Shown here: positions 1 to 4,263 of the stretch, piece after piece
How the letters are laid out: each line of letters starts with the position of its first letter
How positions within the stretch are numbered: position 1 is the stretch's first letter
Source: an uncultured Slackia sp.
GTDB taxonomy: Bacteria > Actinomycetota > Coriobacteriia > Coriobacteriales > Eggerthellaceae
Assembly: GCA_900555495.1 (NCBI GenBank)
Contig: USLD01000088.1
Coordinates: forward strand, 1 to 5,790
Direction of reading: 5' to 3'
Length of the DNA stretch: 5,790 nt
Position numbers and translations under genes: made by a program
Notes under the pieces: generated by a model
What the model saw: the letters and a program-made list of their open reading frames with translations, nothing else
Told to the model about the DNA's origin: nothing
The model's database searches: none

Positions 1-6
1 CGAAGT

Positions 7-696
7 TTATGCCGCCACGAACGTGAGGTCGTTTTTCTGGCGATGGCGGTCCATGATGCGGCGCTCGAGCTCCTGCAGGGTGGGGGGAGTCCACGAGATG
101 GCGTTTGCGCCGGCATCGATGGTGCTCAAGATGGATTCGTCGCTCGATCCGCCGCTTGCCATGATGGGCATGGCGGGGAATGCACGTCGGATGTCGGCCA
201 CCACGTGCGGGGTTTCTTTGGCGGCCGCTACATTGACGATGCGTGCGCCGGCGGCGATTTGGTCGAAAGCCATGGCATCGAGCTTGGTTACGGTGACGAC
301 GATGGGCACGTCGATGCGCTCGGCCATGCGCGCGATGGTGTTGGGGTCGGTGGATGCGTTGACGACGACGCCCGCTACGCCCTGCATATCCGAATGGACG
401 GCAAGGTCTATGGCTCGCTGGCCCGTGGTGACGGCGCCGCCGACTCCCGTGAGCACGGGCATTTCGGCAGCGGAGAGCAGCGCCTGGGTAATGGCGGGCT
501 GGCACGTGAAGGGGTAGACGGCCAGCACGGCGTCGGCGTTGCTGTTTCGGATGATCGCGATGTCGGTAGAGAAGATGAGCGATTTGACGCAGTGCCCATA
601 GAGGGAAATGCCGCTGCACTGTTCGATGGCTTCGGGGACTTTGATCCCCACGTTTCGCAAGGTTCCTTCTACAACGAACGGATCGGTCTGGGGCAT
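7..696 (-). CDS. TIM-barrel protein of the uncharacterised 'hydrolase' family
   Basis: A 229-residue cytoplasmic protein with no signal peptide or membrane segment. It shows the alternating strand/helix pattern of a (beta/alpha)8 barrel. Glycine-rich turns near the C-terminal ends of strands include GVGGAVTTG (84-92), VVVNAS (110-115), NVAAAKETP (155-163), ASGG (180-183) and DAGANAISWTPP (194-205). The ASGG and GANA turns resemble phosphate-binding loops of ThiE-, ThiG- or aldolase-like barrels. From memory, close relatives in Firmicutes and Actinobacteria begin with 'VEGTLRNVG' and carry only the generic label 'hydrolase', so no reaction is claimed. The ATG at 696 is chosen because AGGAGGT lies 7 nt upstream. 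The GTG at 705, three codons earlier in frame, overlaps that ribosome binding site and is unlikely. The gene ends with TAA near the left edge and diverges from the amidase. The coding call is firm; function is unknown. Confidence 0.88.
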   Translation of the reverse strand: MPQTDPFVVEGTLRNVGIKVPEAIEQCSGISLYGHCVKSLIFSTDIAIIRNSNADAVLAVYPFTCQPAITQALLSAAEMPVLTGVGGAVTTGQRAIDLAVHSDMQGVAGVVVNASTDPNTIARMAERIDVPIVVTVTKLDAMAFDQIAAGARIVNVAAAKETPHVVADIRRAFPAMPIMASGGSSDESILSTIDAGANAISWTPPTLQELERRIMDRHRQKNDLTFVAA

Positions 697-703
697 GCCG
701 CTC

Positions 704-710
704 ACCTCCT
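704..710 (-). promoter_or_regulatory. Ribosome binding site of the TIM-barrel gene
   Basis: On the minus strand this reads AGGAGGT, a full match to the anti-Shine-Dalgarno consensus, followed by 7 nt and then ATG at 696. It decides the start: the upstream in-frame GTG at 705-703 shares bases with this site and so cannot be the normal initiator. Confidence 0.9.
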
Positions 711-735
711 GTCTAATGGCTTCGTGACAGAATGC

Positions 736-764
736 ATTGTAGGTATACGGCTCCTGCTAAAGAG
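736..764 (-). promoter_or_regulatory. Candidate promoter of the TIM-barrel gene
   Basis: On the minus strand TACAAT (741-736) is a good -10 hexamer (5 of 6 to TATAAT). It would give a leader of roughly 30 nt before the ATG at 696. The hexamer 17 nt upstream is CTCTTT (764-759), which does not resemble TTGACA. If this is the promoter, it may depend on an activator or on an atypical -35. No transcription data support it. Confidence 0.4.
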
Positions 765-833
765 GCGCCATTACCGAGCGTTACCGATTCGACACCGAGG
801 TTTTCCTGGGATTTTGCAAAGATCGCCCCGTTT

Positions 834-861
834 TTCGCCGTTCTGGCGAACTGTTTCGCCA
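834..861. repeat. Alternating TTCGCC/GGCGAA inverted half-sites
   Basis: Three half-sites follow one another: TTCGCC (834-839), GGCGAA (845-850) and TTCGCC (855-860). The middle one can pair with either neighbour. TGGCGAA (844-850) with TTCGCCA (855-861) gives a 7-bp stem with a 4-nt loop, and TTCGCC (834-839) with GGCGAA gives a 6-bp stem with a 5-nt loop. The two hairpins exclude each other. As DNA this could be a cluster of operator half-sites spaced by about one helical turn; as RNA it could be a small two-state structure. Function is unknown. Confidence 0.6.
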
Positions 862-865
862 AGGG

Positions 866-910
866 GTCGAGAAGCTGTACGGCGCGTTGACGATCGGGGT
901 GTTTCTCGAC
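866..910. repeat. 8-bp inverted repeat GTCGAGAA/TTCTCGAC
   Basis: GTCGAGAA (866-873) and TTCTCGAC (903-910) are perfect reverse complements separated by 29 nt, directly after the alternating half-sites. Together they extend the structured block to about 834-910. It could be a protein-binding dyad or an RNA stem. In sequence of this GC content an 8-bp repeat is suggestive, not conclusive. Confidence 0.35.
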
Positions 911-1055
911 GCCCTTTCCGCTTTCCGTCGCCCTGTGCGGACTCGGTGGGAGAGCTTCGTCCGGTATGTTTTCGAGCGCCGGTGCGGGCGAACGGTCGAT
1001 CAAAGGAGGAATCTCGAAACGCCCGCCGTTCGCCTGCAAGCGACGCGGATGCGTA

Positions 1056-1085
1056 CGGCGGCATTCGGTCGGCCGGCGGCATTCG
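1056..1085. repeat. 12-bp direct repeat with 18-bp period
   Basis: CGGCGGCATTCG occurs exactly at 1056-1067 and 1074-1085. The copies lie 139-168 bp before the amidase start. They could be paired activator sites or slippage-derived duplication. No gene in this stretch explains them. Confidence 0.5.
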
Positions 1086-1091
1086 CGGACG

Positions 1092-1167
1092 AATACGGTC
1101 GCTGGTGAATCCGCCGCTCTTTTTCATCGGCGCTTATGTGATAGTGGCATCGGGAAAATACGGTCGC
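1092..1167. repeat. 11-bp direct repeat AATACGGTCGC
   Basis: AATACGGTCGC occurs at 1092-1102 and 1157-1167, a 65-bp offset, both copies upstream of the amidase. They flank the candidate -10 region at 1140-1145, which would suit a regulator binding on both sides. Whether they are operators is inference. Confidence 0.35.
1117..1145 (+). promoter_or_regulatory. Weak candidate promoter of the amidase gene
   Basis: GATAGT (1140-1145) is preceded by TG at 1137-1138 in the position of an extended -10 element. CTCTTT (1117-1122) lies 17 nt upstream. The same CTCTTT-N17 arrangement is seen before the -10 of the divergent gene, which is the main reason for noting it. Each hexamer alone is poor, and the match may be chance. 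Confidence 0.2.
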
Positions 1168-1210
1168 GATGCAAGGGGCACGGCGGCCGCATCTATCGAC
1201 GATGTTCGAA

Positions 1211-1215
1211 AGGGG
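1211..1215 (+). promoter_or_regulatory. Ribosome binding site of the amidase gene
   Basis: AGGGG, within GAAAGGGG, sits 8 nt before the ATG at 1224. A nearer ATG at 1217 is in another frame and is not followed by a long open frame, so 1224 is the start. Confidence 0.65.
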
Positions 1216-1223
1216 TATGACAT

Positions 1224-2126
1224 ATGCAGGTCATCGAGGAACAGGTCTATGTGTTTTCTAAAGACAATGCGCCGTGCGCTACGGCGAAGCCCGGCGAGCT
1301 TCTGAAGTTCGTCACGAAGGATTGCTTCAGCAATCGCATTCCGGACGAGAACACCACCATGGCCGACTTGGATTACACCTACGGCTTTGCCAATCCGGCC
1401 GCCGGCCCCGTGTACATCGAAGGCGCCGAGCCGGGCGACGTGTTGGTGGTCGATATCTACGAAATCGACGTGGCCGACGAAGGCACCGTGGCCACCGACG
1501 ACCATTGCGGCCCTCTTTTCGAGGGAACCGACTATCGCACGAAGAAGGTCAAGATCGTCGACGGCATGGCCGATTTCAACGGCGTGAAGTTCCCGATCGA
1601 CCCCATGGTCGGCGTGATCGGCACCGCGCCCGACGGCGACGACGTGATCGACGGCTTCGTAGGCGCTCACGGCGGCAACATGGACAACAAGCTCATCACC
1701 CGCGGCGCTCGTCTGTATTTCCCTGTGCGCGTTCCCGGCGCCCTTCTGCAGATGGGCGACGTGCACGCCGCCATGGGCGACGGCGAGCTGTGCGGCACCG
1801 GCATCGAGATTCCTGCGGAAATCACGGTAAAGGTGCAGCTGGTGAAGAACTTCGAACTGCATTGGCCCGTGCTCGAGACCAAGGACAAGTGGTACGTCAA
1901 CGCCAGCGCGCCGAAATACGACGAGGCTCTGATGAACGGTTCCAAAGAGATGCAGCGTCTGCTCATGGCCGTGACCGGTTGGGACGCCGTCGAAACCTAT
2001 ATGTATATGTCCATCCGCTCCGATGTCGAAATCAGCCAGGGCTGCGAGCCGTGCGAGGTCCAGCTTTCGCTGCGCATCGGCACGCCGAAGCTTCCGCAGT
2101 TCGCCCCGCTGGTACCGCGCCCGTAG
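1224..2126 (+). CDS. Acetamidase/formamidase family protein
   Basis: A 300-residue soluble enzyme of the FmdA/AmdA family (Pfam FmdA_AmdA), full length for the compact bacterial form. Members hydrolyse short amides such as formamide or acetamide to the acid and ammonia. Family hallmarks are visible: GPVYIEGAEPGDVL (61-74), DDHCGP (92-97), GVIG near 130, VGAHGGNMDNK (146-156) and GDVHAAMGDGELCGTGIE (178-195). The His, Asp and Glu residues in these motifs are those expected to form the active site in this family. There is no signal peptide or membrane segment, so it should act in the cytoplasm. The start is set by AGGGG 8 nt upstream. A permease follows 244 bp downstream on the same strand, which suggests that uptake and hydrolysis of a nitrogen compound are linked. 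The actual amide is not known; family assignment is secure, substrate is not. Confidence 0.93.
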   Translation: MQVIEEQVYVFSKDNAPCATAKPGELLKFVTKDCFSNRIPDENTTMADLDYTYGFANPAAGPVYIEGAEPGDVLVVDIYEIDVADEGTVATDDHCGPLFEGTDYRTKKVKIVDGMADFNGVKFPIDPMVGVIGTAPDGDDVIDGFVGAHGGNMDNKLITRGARLYFPVRVPGALLQMGDVHAAMGDGELCGTGIEIPAEITVKVQLVKNFELHWPVLETKDKWYVNASAPKYDEALMNGSKEMQRLLMAVTGWDAVETYMYMSIRSDVEISQGCEPCEVQLSLRIGTPKLPQFAPLVPRP

Positions 2127-2150
2127 GCGGCTTCTCGCTCGGCTTAAAGG

Positions 2151-2196
2151 GGCGGCGCGGCTTCCGTTTGCCGCTCCTGGAAAGCCGTTTGCCGCC
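2151..2196 (+). terminator. Possible stem-loop after the amidase gene
   Basis: GGCGGC (2151-2156) can pair with GCCGCC (2191-2196). Inside this, CGGCTT (2158-2163) pairs with AAGCCG (2182-2187) and CC (2164-2165) with GG (2179-2180). The composite stem begins 25 nt past the amidase stop. There is no run of T after it, so it is not a classic intrinsic terminator. It may be a 3'-end stabilising stem, or may end transcription with help from Rho. Confidence 0.35.
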
Positions 2197-2219
2197 TGGG
2201 GTTCTTCAGCGCCGTTTAC
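2164..2219. repeat. Direct repeats CCGTTTGCC(GC)
   Basis: CCGTTTGCCGC occurs exactly at 2164-2174 and 2185-2195, a 21-bp period. A third, imperfect copy CCGTTTACC follows at 2212-2219 (shared core only). The 21-bp offset equals two helical turns, as seen for regulators bound to one face of DNA. The repeats overlap the stem-loop above, so they may instead be a by-product of it. Confidence 0.4.
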
Positions 2220-2238
2220 CTGTCGTTTCCTGGCATGC

Positions 2239-2260
2239 TTTAGCATGATGCAGTGCTAAA
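2239..2260. promoter_or_regulatory. Dyad TTTAGCA-N8-TGCTAAA, candidate operator
   Basis: TTTAGCA (2239-2245) and TGCTAAA (2254-2260) are perfect 7-bp inverted arms around an 8-bp spacer, 22 bp in all, the size of a typical dimeric repressor site. A second small dyad overlaps its left arm: CATGCT (2234-2239) with AGCATG (2242-2247). It lies 110-132 bp before the permease start and after the amidase, so it would control the permease if it is an operator. The binding protein is unknown. Confidence 0.45.
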
Positions 2261-2286
2261 CTTCACAACATCGACAAATCAGACAA

Positions 2287-2327
2287 GATCGAAGCCGGAT
2301 GGCCATGCACGGCATCCGGCTTCGATC
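2287..2327 (+). other. Perfect 15-bp hairpin in the permease leader
   Basis: GATCGAAGCCGGATG (2287-2301) and CATCCGGCTTCGATC (2313-2327) are exact reverse complements around an 11-nt loop. The structure ends 43 nt before the permease ATG. No T-tract follows on the plus strand, so it is a poor intrinsic terminator in that direction. Reading the minus strand, the sequence after the stem is moderately T-rich. It could be a leader hairpin that stabilises or attenuates the permease mRNA, a Rho-assisted terminator for the amidase, or an extended palindromic binding site. A TATACC hexamer at 2342-2347, between hairpin and start, is a weak -10 candidate; if used, the hairpin would lie upstream of the transcript. 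Confidence 0.75.
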
Positions 2328-2359
2328 GCGCCTGATGGGAATATACCTTCGGAAACGAA

Positions 2360-2366
2360 AGAGGTG
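2360..2366 (+). promoter_or_regulatory. Ribosome binding site deciding the permease start
   Basis: AGAGGTG lies 4 nt before the ATG at 2371. The upstream in-frame ATG at 2299 falls inside the 15-bp hairpin loop region and has no ribosome binding site, so translation from there is unlikely. The residues it would add are basic and do not resemble an APC permease N-terminus. Confidence 0.75.
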
Positions 2367-2370
2367 TCAA

Positions 2371-3771
2371 ATGGCGGAAACCGAAGCAAAGGCCAAGGGC
2401 GCGAACGCATCGCTTGAGCAGTTCGGTTACAAACAGGAATTGCGCCGCGGCATGGGTCTTTGGGACGTCGTTCTGTACGGCGTTCTGTTCATGGTCATCA
2501 TCGCCCCGCATTCGATTTGGGGTCTGGTGCAGCAGCAGGGTCTGGGCATGTCCACCCTGGTTTACTTGGTGGGCTTTGTGGCAATCGGCTTCACGGCTCT
2601 GAGCTATGTGCGTATGAGCCGCCGTTTCCCCATTGCGGGTTCGGTTTATTCGTATGTTCAGCGCGGCCTGAATCCTCATGCGGGATTCATGTCCGGCTGG
2701 CTGATTCTTCTCGATTACTGCATCACGCCGGCATTGCTCTACACCATGGTCGCCAACTGGGGCACCATGCTCGTTCCCAATAGCCCTTGGTGGCTGTGGA
2801 TTATCGTGTTCATCGCGTTCAACACGTTCGTGAACATTCGCGGCGTTTCGCTCACTCGAGGCATCGACTTCGTCATCTTCGCCGTAGAAATCATCGCTGT
2901 TATCGCCTTCGTGGCGCTCGGCTGCAACTTCATCATGGGCGGCGGCGGCGCCGGCGAATTCAACATGGATCCGGTCTGGCAGCCCGAGAAGGTCACGTTC
3001 AACTTCCTTGCTGCGGGCATTTCCATCGCGGCTCTGAATTTCCTTGGATTCGACGGCATTTCCACGCTTGCCGAAGAAACCGAGCATCCCGAGAAGAATA
3101 TCGGTCGCGGCATTCTGATCGCCCTCGGCATCATCATCGTCTGCTTTGCCGTTCAGACCTATATCGCCTCCCTCATCCAGCCTGACTGGGCATCTTGGAG
3201 CGAGGAGCACGCCAACAACGCGTTCTTCTATGGTTGCCAGCTCATCGGCGGCAATATCTTCATGAACATCATGTTGGTCATCAATATCGTGGCCGTCGGT
3301 ATCGCTAACATCATGAATGCTCAGCTCGCAGCGTCGCGCCTGCTGTATTCCATGGGTCGCGACAAAGTTATTCCGAGTATCTTCGGCAAGGTGCATCCCA
3401 AGTACAAGACTCCGTGGGTCGGCTCGCTGTTCATCGGTGCCGTCGCTTTGGTGCTGGTTGCTGTTCTGGGCATGGCCGACCTGGCCACGCTGGTCAACTT
3501 CGGCGCTCTGGCTTCGTTCATCATGCTGAACTTCTCGGTGTTCTGGTTCTTCTTCATCAAGGAAGGCAAGCGCAAGACCTTCGGCGATTGGGTCAAGTAT
3601 CTGATTTGCCCCTGGATCGGCATCATCATCCTGGCCTACGTGTTCACTGGCTTCCAGCCGATAACCTACATCATGGGCATCACCTGGTTCGTCATCGGCT
3701 TCATCATCCTGGTGGTGAAATCGAAGGGCTTCAAGGAAGTCCCCGAGGCATTCAAGCATCTGGATGTGTAA
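2371..3771 (+). CDS. APC-superfamily permease, PuuP-like
   Basis: A 466-residue inner-membrane transporter of the amino acid-polyamine-organocation superfamily (AA_permease_2 type), of usual length and with about 12 hydrophobic segments. I compare it from memory with E. coli PuuP, the putrescine importer. Shared stretches include FTALSY (74-79), RRFPIAGSVYSY (84-95), NPHAGFMSGW (101-110), LLDY (113-116), FLGFDGISTLAEET (224-237), ASRLLYSMGRD (321-331), VHPKYKTP (341-348) and LVNFGALASF (374-383). The first segment carries the broken-helix region around APHSIWG (45-51), where APC proteins bind substrate. Such permeases usually take up amino acids or amines by proton or ion symport. The substrate here is unresolved: PuuP resemblance suggests a polyamine or related amine. 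It follows the amidase on the same strand but after a 244-bp structured gap, and a strong terminator follows it, so it is likely its own transcription unit. Confidence 0.92.
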   Translation: MAETEAKAKGANASLEQFGYKQELRRGMGLWDVVLYGVLFMVIIAPHSIWGLVQQQGLGMSTLVYLVGFVAIGFTALSYVRMSRRFPIAGSVYSYVQRGLNPHAGFMSGWLILLDYCITPALLYTMVANWGTMLVPNSPWWLWIIVFIAFNTFVNIRGVSLTRGIDFVIFAVEIIAVIAFVALGCNFIMGGGGAGEFNMDPVWQPEKVTFNFLAAGISIAALNFLGFDGISTLAEETEHPEKNIGRGILIALGIIIVCFAVQTYIASLIQPDWASWSEEHANNAFFYGCQLIGGNIFMNIMLVINIVAVGIANIMNAQLAASRLLYSMGRDKVIPSIFGKVHPKYKTPWVGSLFIGAVALVLVAVLGMADLATLVNFGALASFIMLNFSVFWFFFIKEGKRKTFGDWVKYLICPWIGIIILAYVFTGFQPITYIMGITWFVIGFIILVVKSKGFKEVPEAFKHLDV

Positions 3772-3805
3772 CTGACGCTCCCTGTTTACACGGTGCGTGA
3801 TTTCT

Positions 3806-3843
3806 GCGGCCCTCGCTGAATGGCGGGGGCCGCTTTGCTTTTG
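3806..3843 (+). terminator. Intrinsic terminator of the permease gene
   Basis: GCGGCCCTCGC (3806-3816) pairs with GCGGGGGCCGC (3823-3833) through 11 positions with one T-G wobble, around a 6-nt loop. TTTGCTTTTG follows at once. It lies 35 nt past the permease stop and fits a Rho-independent terminator well. Confidence 0.9.
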
Positions 3844-3916
3844 TTGTGCGAGGATCGCGCTCTGACGTATGAAACACGCAAGAGCCATCCGCCGATGCTC
3901 CGATTTTTCGAAAAGT

Positions 3917-3941
3917 TGCAAGAAAAATGCAGTTGGCGGTC
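3917..3941 (-). repeat. Copy A of the GACCGCCWACTGCA-N7-TGCA motif
   Basis: On the minus strand this reads GACCGCCAACTGCA, a T-rich 7-nt spacer, then TGCA. It matches copy B at 4055-4079 in 17 of 18 non-spacer positions, in opposite orientation. The inner CTGCA-N7-TGCA part is itself a dyad. The length and exact spacing make chance unlikely. Confidence 0.7.
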
Positions 3942-4068
3942 GATGTGAGCCACGAATTGGCCCTCCACGATGGGCGCCGACGCGCCAATTAGGTTTGCCG
4001 ATTTCGTTGACCTGGGGTTTCTTCCATCCTCGCGAAAGCGAGGGGTCTCGAAAAGACCGCCTACTGCA
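3928..4068 (+). ncRNA. Candidate branched RNA fold closed by inverted motif copies
   Basis: If transcribed, TGCAGTTGGCGGTC (3928-3941) can pair with GACCGCCTACTGCA (4055-4068): 13 pairs and one T-T mismatch over 14 positions. This stem would enclose AATTGGC/GCCAATT (3955-3961 with 3984-3990) and the hairpin CCTCGC-GAAA-GCGAGG (4028-4043), which is capped by a GNRA tetraloop. The result is a three-way-junction-like fold of about 141 nt. A competing hairpin, GGTC (4044-4047) with GACC (4055-4058), would open the closing stem, so two states are possible. No promoter for it is evident and no known RNA family is recognised. The alternative is a mobile or dispersed repeat whose ends are the two motif copies. 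Confidence 0.3.
4028..4043 (+). other. Hairpin CCTCGC-GAAA-GCGAGG with GNRA tetraloop
   Basis: A perfect 6-bp stem with a GAAA loop, which is of the especially stable GNRA class in RNA. It favours the reading of this region as a functional transcript, but the same sequence could be a DNA palindrome. No T-tract follows. Confidence 0.6.
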
Positions 4069-4079
4069 AAAAATGTGCA
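4055..4079 (+). repeat. Copy B of the GACCGCCWACTGCA-N7-TGCA motif
   Basis: On the plus strand this reads GACCGCCTACTGCA, an A-rich 7-nt spacer, then TGCA. It is the inverted partner of copy A at 3917-3941. The spacers differ (T-rich against A-rich) while the flanks are kept, as expected for a motif under selection at its ends. TGCAG (4076-4080) completes a dyad with CTGCA (4064-4068). Confidence 0.7.
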
Positions 4080-4148
4080 GAAAATCGTGCCAGAGCGACA
4101 TCGCGAAGGTTTTTTCGGGTTGCTCGCTATTGCGACCAAGAAGGAAAA

Positions 4149-4176
4149 GCGATGGCTTCCAGCTGGCGGCCATCGC
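4149..4176 (+). other. Hairpin GCGATGGC/GCCATCGC before the thioesterase
   Basis: GCGATGGC (4149-4156) and GCCATCGC (4169-4176) are perfect 8-bp arms with a 12-nt loop that holds the self-complementary CCAGCTGG. It lies 88 nt before the thioesterase ATG and upstream of the candidate -10. No T-tract follows. It may be a regulator-binding palindrome or part of the structured region to its left. Confidence 0.55.
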
Positions 4177-4223
4177 AATCGAAAAGACGGGGCGATGACT
4201 TTCGGCGCCCGTGCGGCACGGTA

Positions 4224-4229
4224 TATCAT
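4224..4229 (+). promoter_or_regulatory. Candidate -10 element of the thioesterase gene
   Basis: TATCAT matches 5 of 6 bases of TATAAT and would give a leader of roughly 28 nt. No good -35 is seen at 16-18 nt upstream (TTCGGC at 4201-4206 is weak). Confidence 0.3.
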
Positions 4230-4247
4230 TGTTGCAGGAAACGACGG

Positions 4248-4253
4248 AAAGGA
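4248..4253 (+). promoter_or_regulatory. Ribosome binding site of the thioesterase gene
   Basis: AAAGGA lies 10 nt before the ATG at 4264, slightly long but acceptable. It supports 4264 over the in-frame ATG at 4195, which would add about 23 residues not expected for the family. Confidence 0.55.
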
Positions 4254-4263
4254 TGCGATTTCA

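Larger units (their letters stand above)
711..1223. other. Divergent intergenic region without a supportable gene
   Basis: About 510 bases lie between the divergent TIM-barrel and amidase genes. Open frames exist on both strands, but none has a start codon with a ribosome binding site, and the translations are arginine-, serine- and proline-rich in the way of GC-rich shadow frames. The region does contain structure: alternating TTCGCC/GGCGAA half-sites (834-861), an 8-bp inverted repeat (866-873 with 903-910), an orphan AAAGGAGGA (1002-1010), a 12-bp direct repeat (1056-1085) and an 11-bp direct repeat (1092-1102 and 1157-1167). It probably carries the control regions of both flanking genes, and possibly decayed sequence. 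Confidence 0.6.
3844..4263. other. Structured non-coding region before the thioesterase
   Basis: About 420 bases lie between the permease terminator and the thioesterase start. The thioesterase frame stays open upstream to 3970, but the extra translation is basic and unlike the family, and its start codons lack ribosome binding sites. Instead the stretch is dense in stems: an inverted pair of 25-nt motifs (3917-3941 and 4055-4079), AATTGGC/GCCAATT (3955-3961 with 3984-3990), CCTCGC-GAAA-GCGAGG (4028-4043), GGTTGC/GCGACC with one wobble (4118-4123 with 4132-4137) and GCGATGGC/GCCATCGC (4149-4156 with 4169-4176). It looks like a repeat element or RNA-forming region. Confidence 0.6.

Noticed and set aside
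887..915. TTGACG as a -35 element
   Set aside because: No -10-like hexamer is found 16-18 nt downstream.
713..1127. Short minus-strand frames in the divergent gap
   Set aside because: They lack ribosome binding sites and recognisable domains, and their translations are basic and serine/proline-rich, like GC-rich non-coding sequence.
43..1305. A 420-codon open frame on the plus strand over the TIM-barrel gene and the gap
   Set aside because: Its first half is antisense to a well-supported gene, its composition changes abruptly at the gap, and it runs into the amidase start in another frame.
1134..2246. A 370-codon open frame on the minus strand opposite the amidase
   Set aside because: It is antisense to a recognised enzyme, has low-complexity His/Val/Asp/Gly composition and no ribosome binding site.
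2299..2370. Earlier permease start at 2299
   Set aside because: It lies within the 15-bp hairpin, has no ribosome binding site, and would add a basic tail. The ATG at 2371 has AGAGGTG just upstream.
3917..4079. CRISPR repeat or transposon ends
   Set aside because: There are only two copies in opposite orientation, no regular spacers, no transposase and no clear target-site duplication.
2263..4173. A 636-codon open frame on the minus strand opposite the permease
   Set aside because: It lies fully antisense to a clear permease and runs through its terminator. Its translation is rich in His, Asp, Glu and Arg with no domain pattern, as expected when the complement of GC-biased codons lacks stops.
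3970..4263. N-terminal extension of the thioesterase to 3970
   Set aside because: The added residues are basic, overlap the stem-rich region and are not seen in PaaI proteins. The ATG at 4264 has a usable ribosome binding site and gives the family length.
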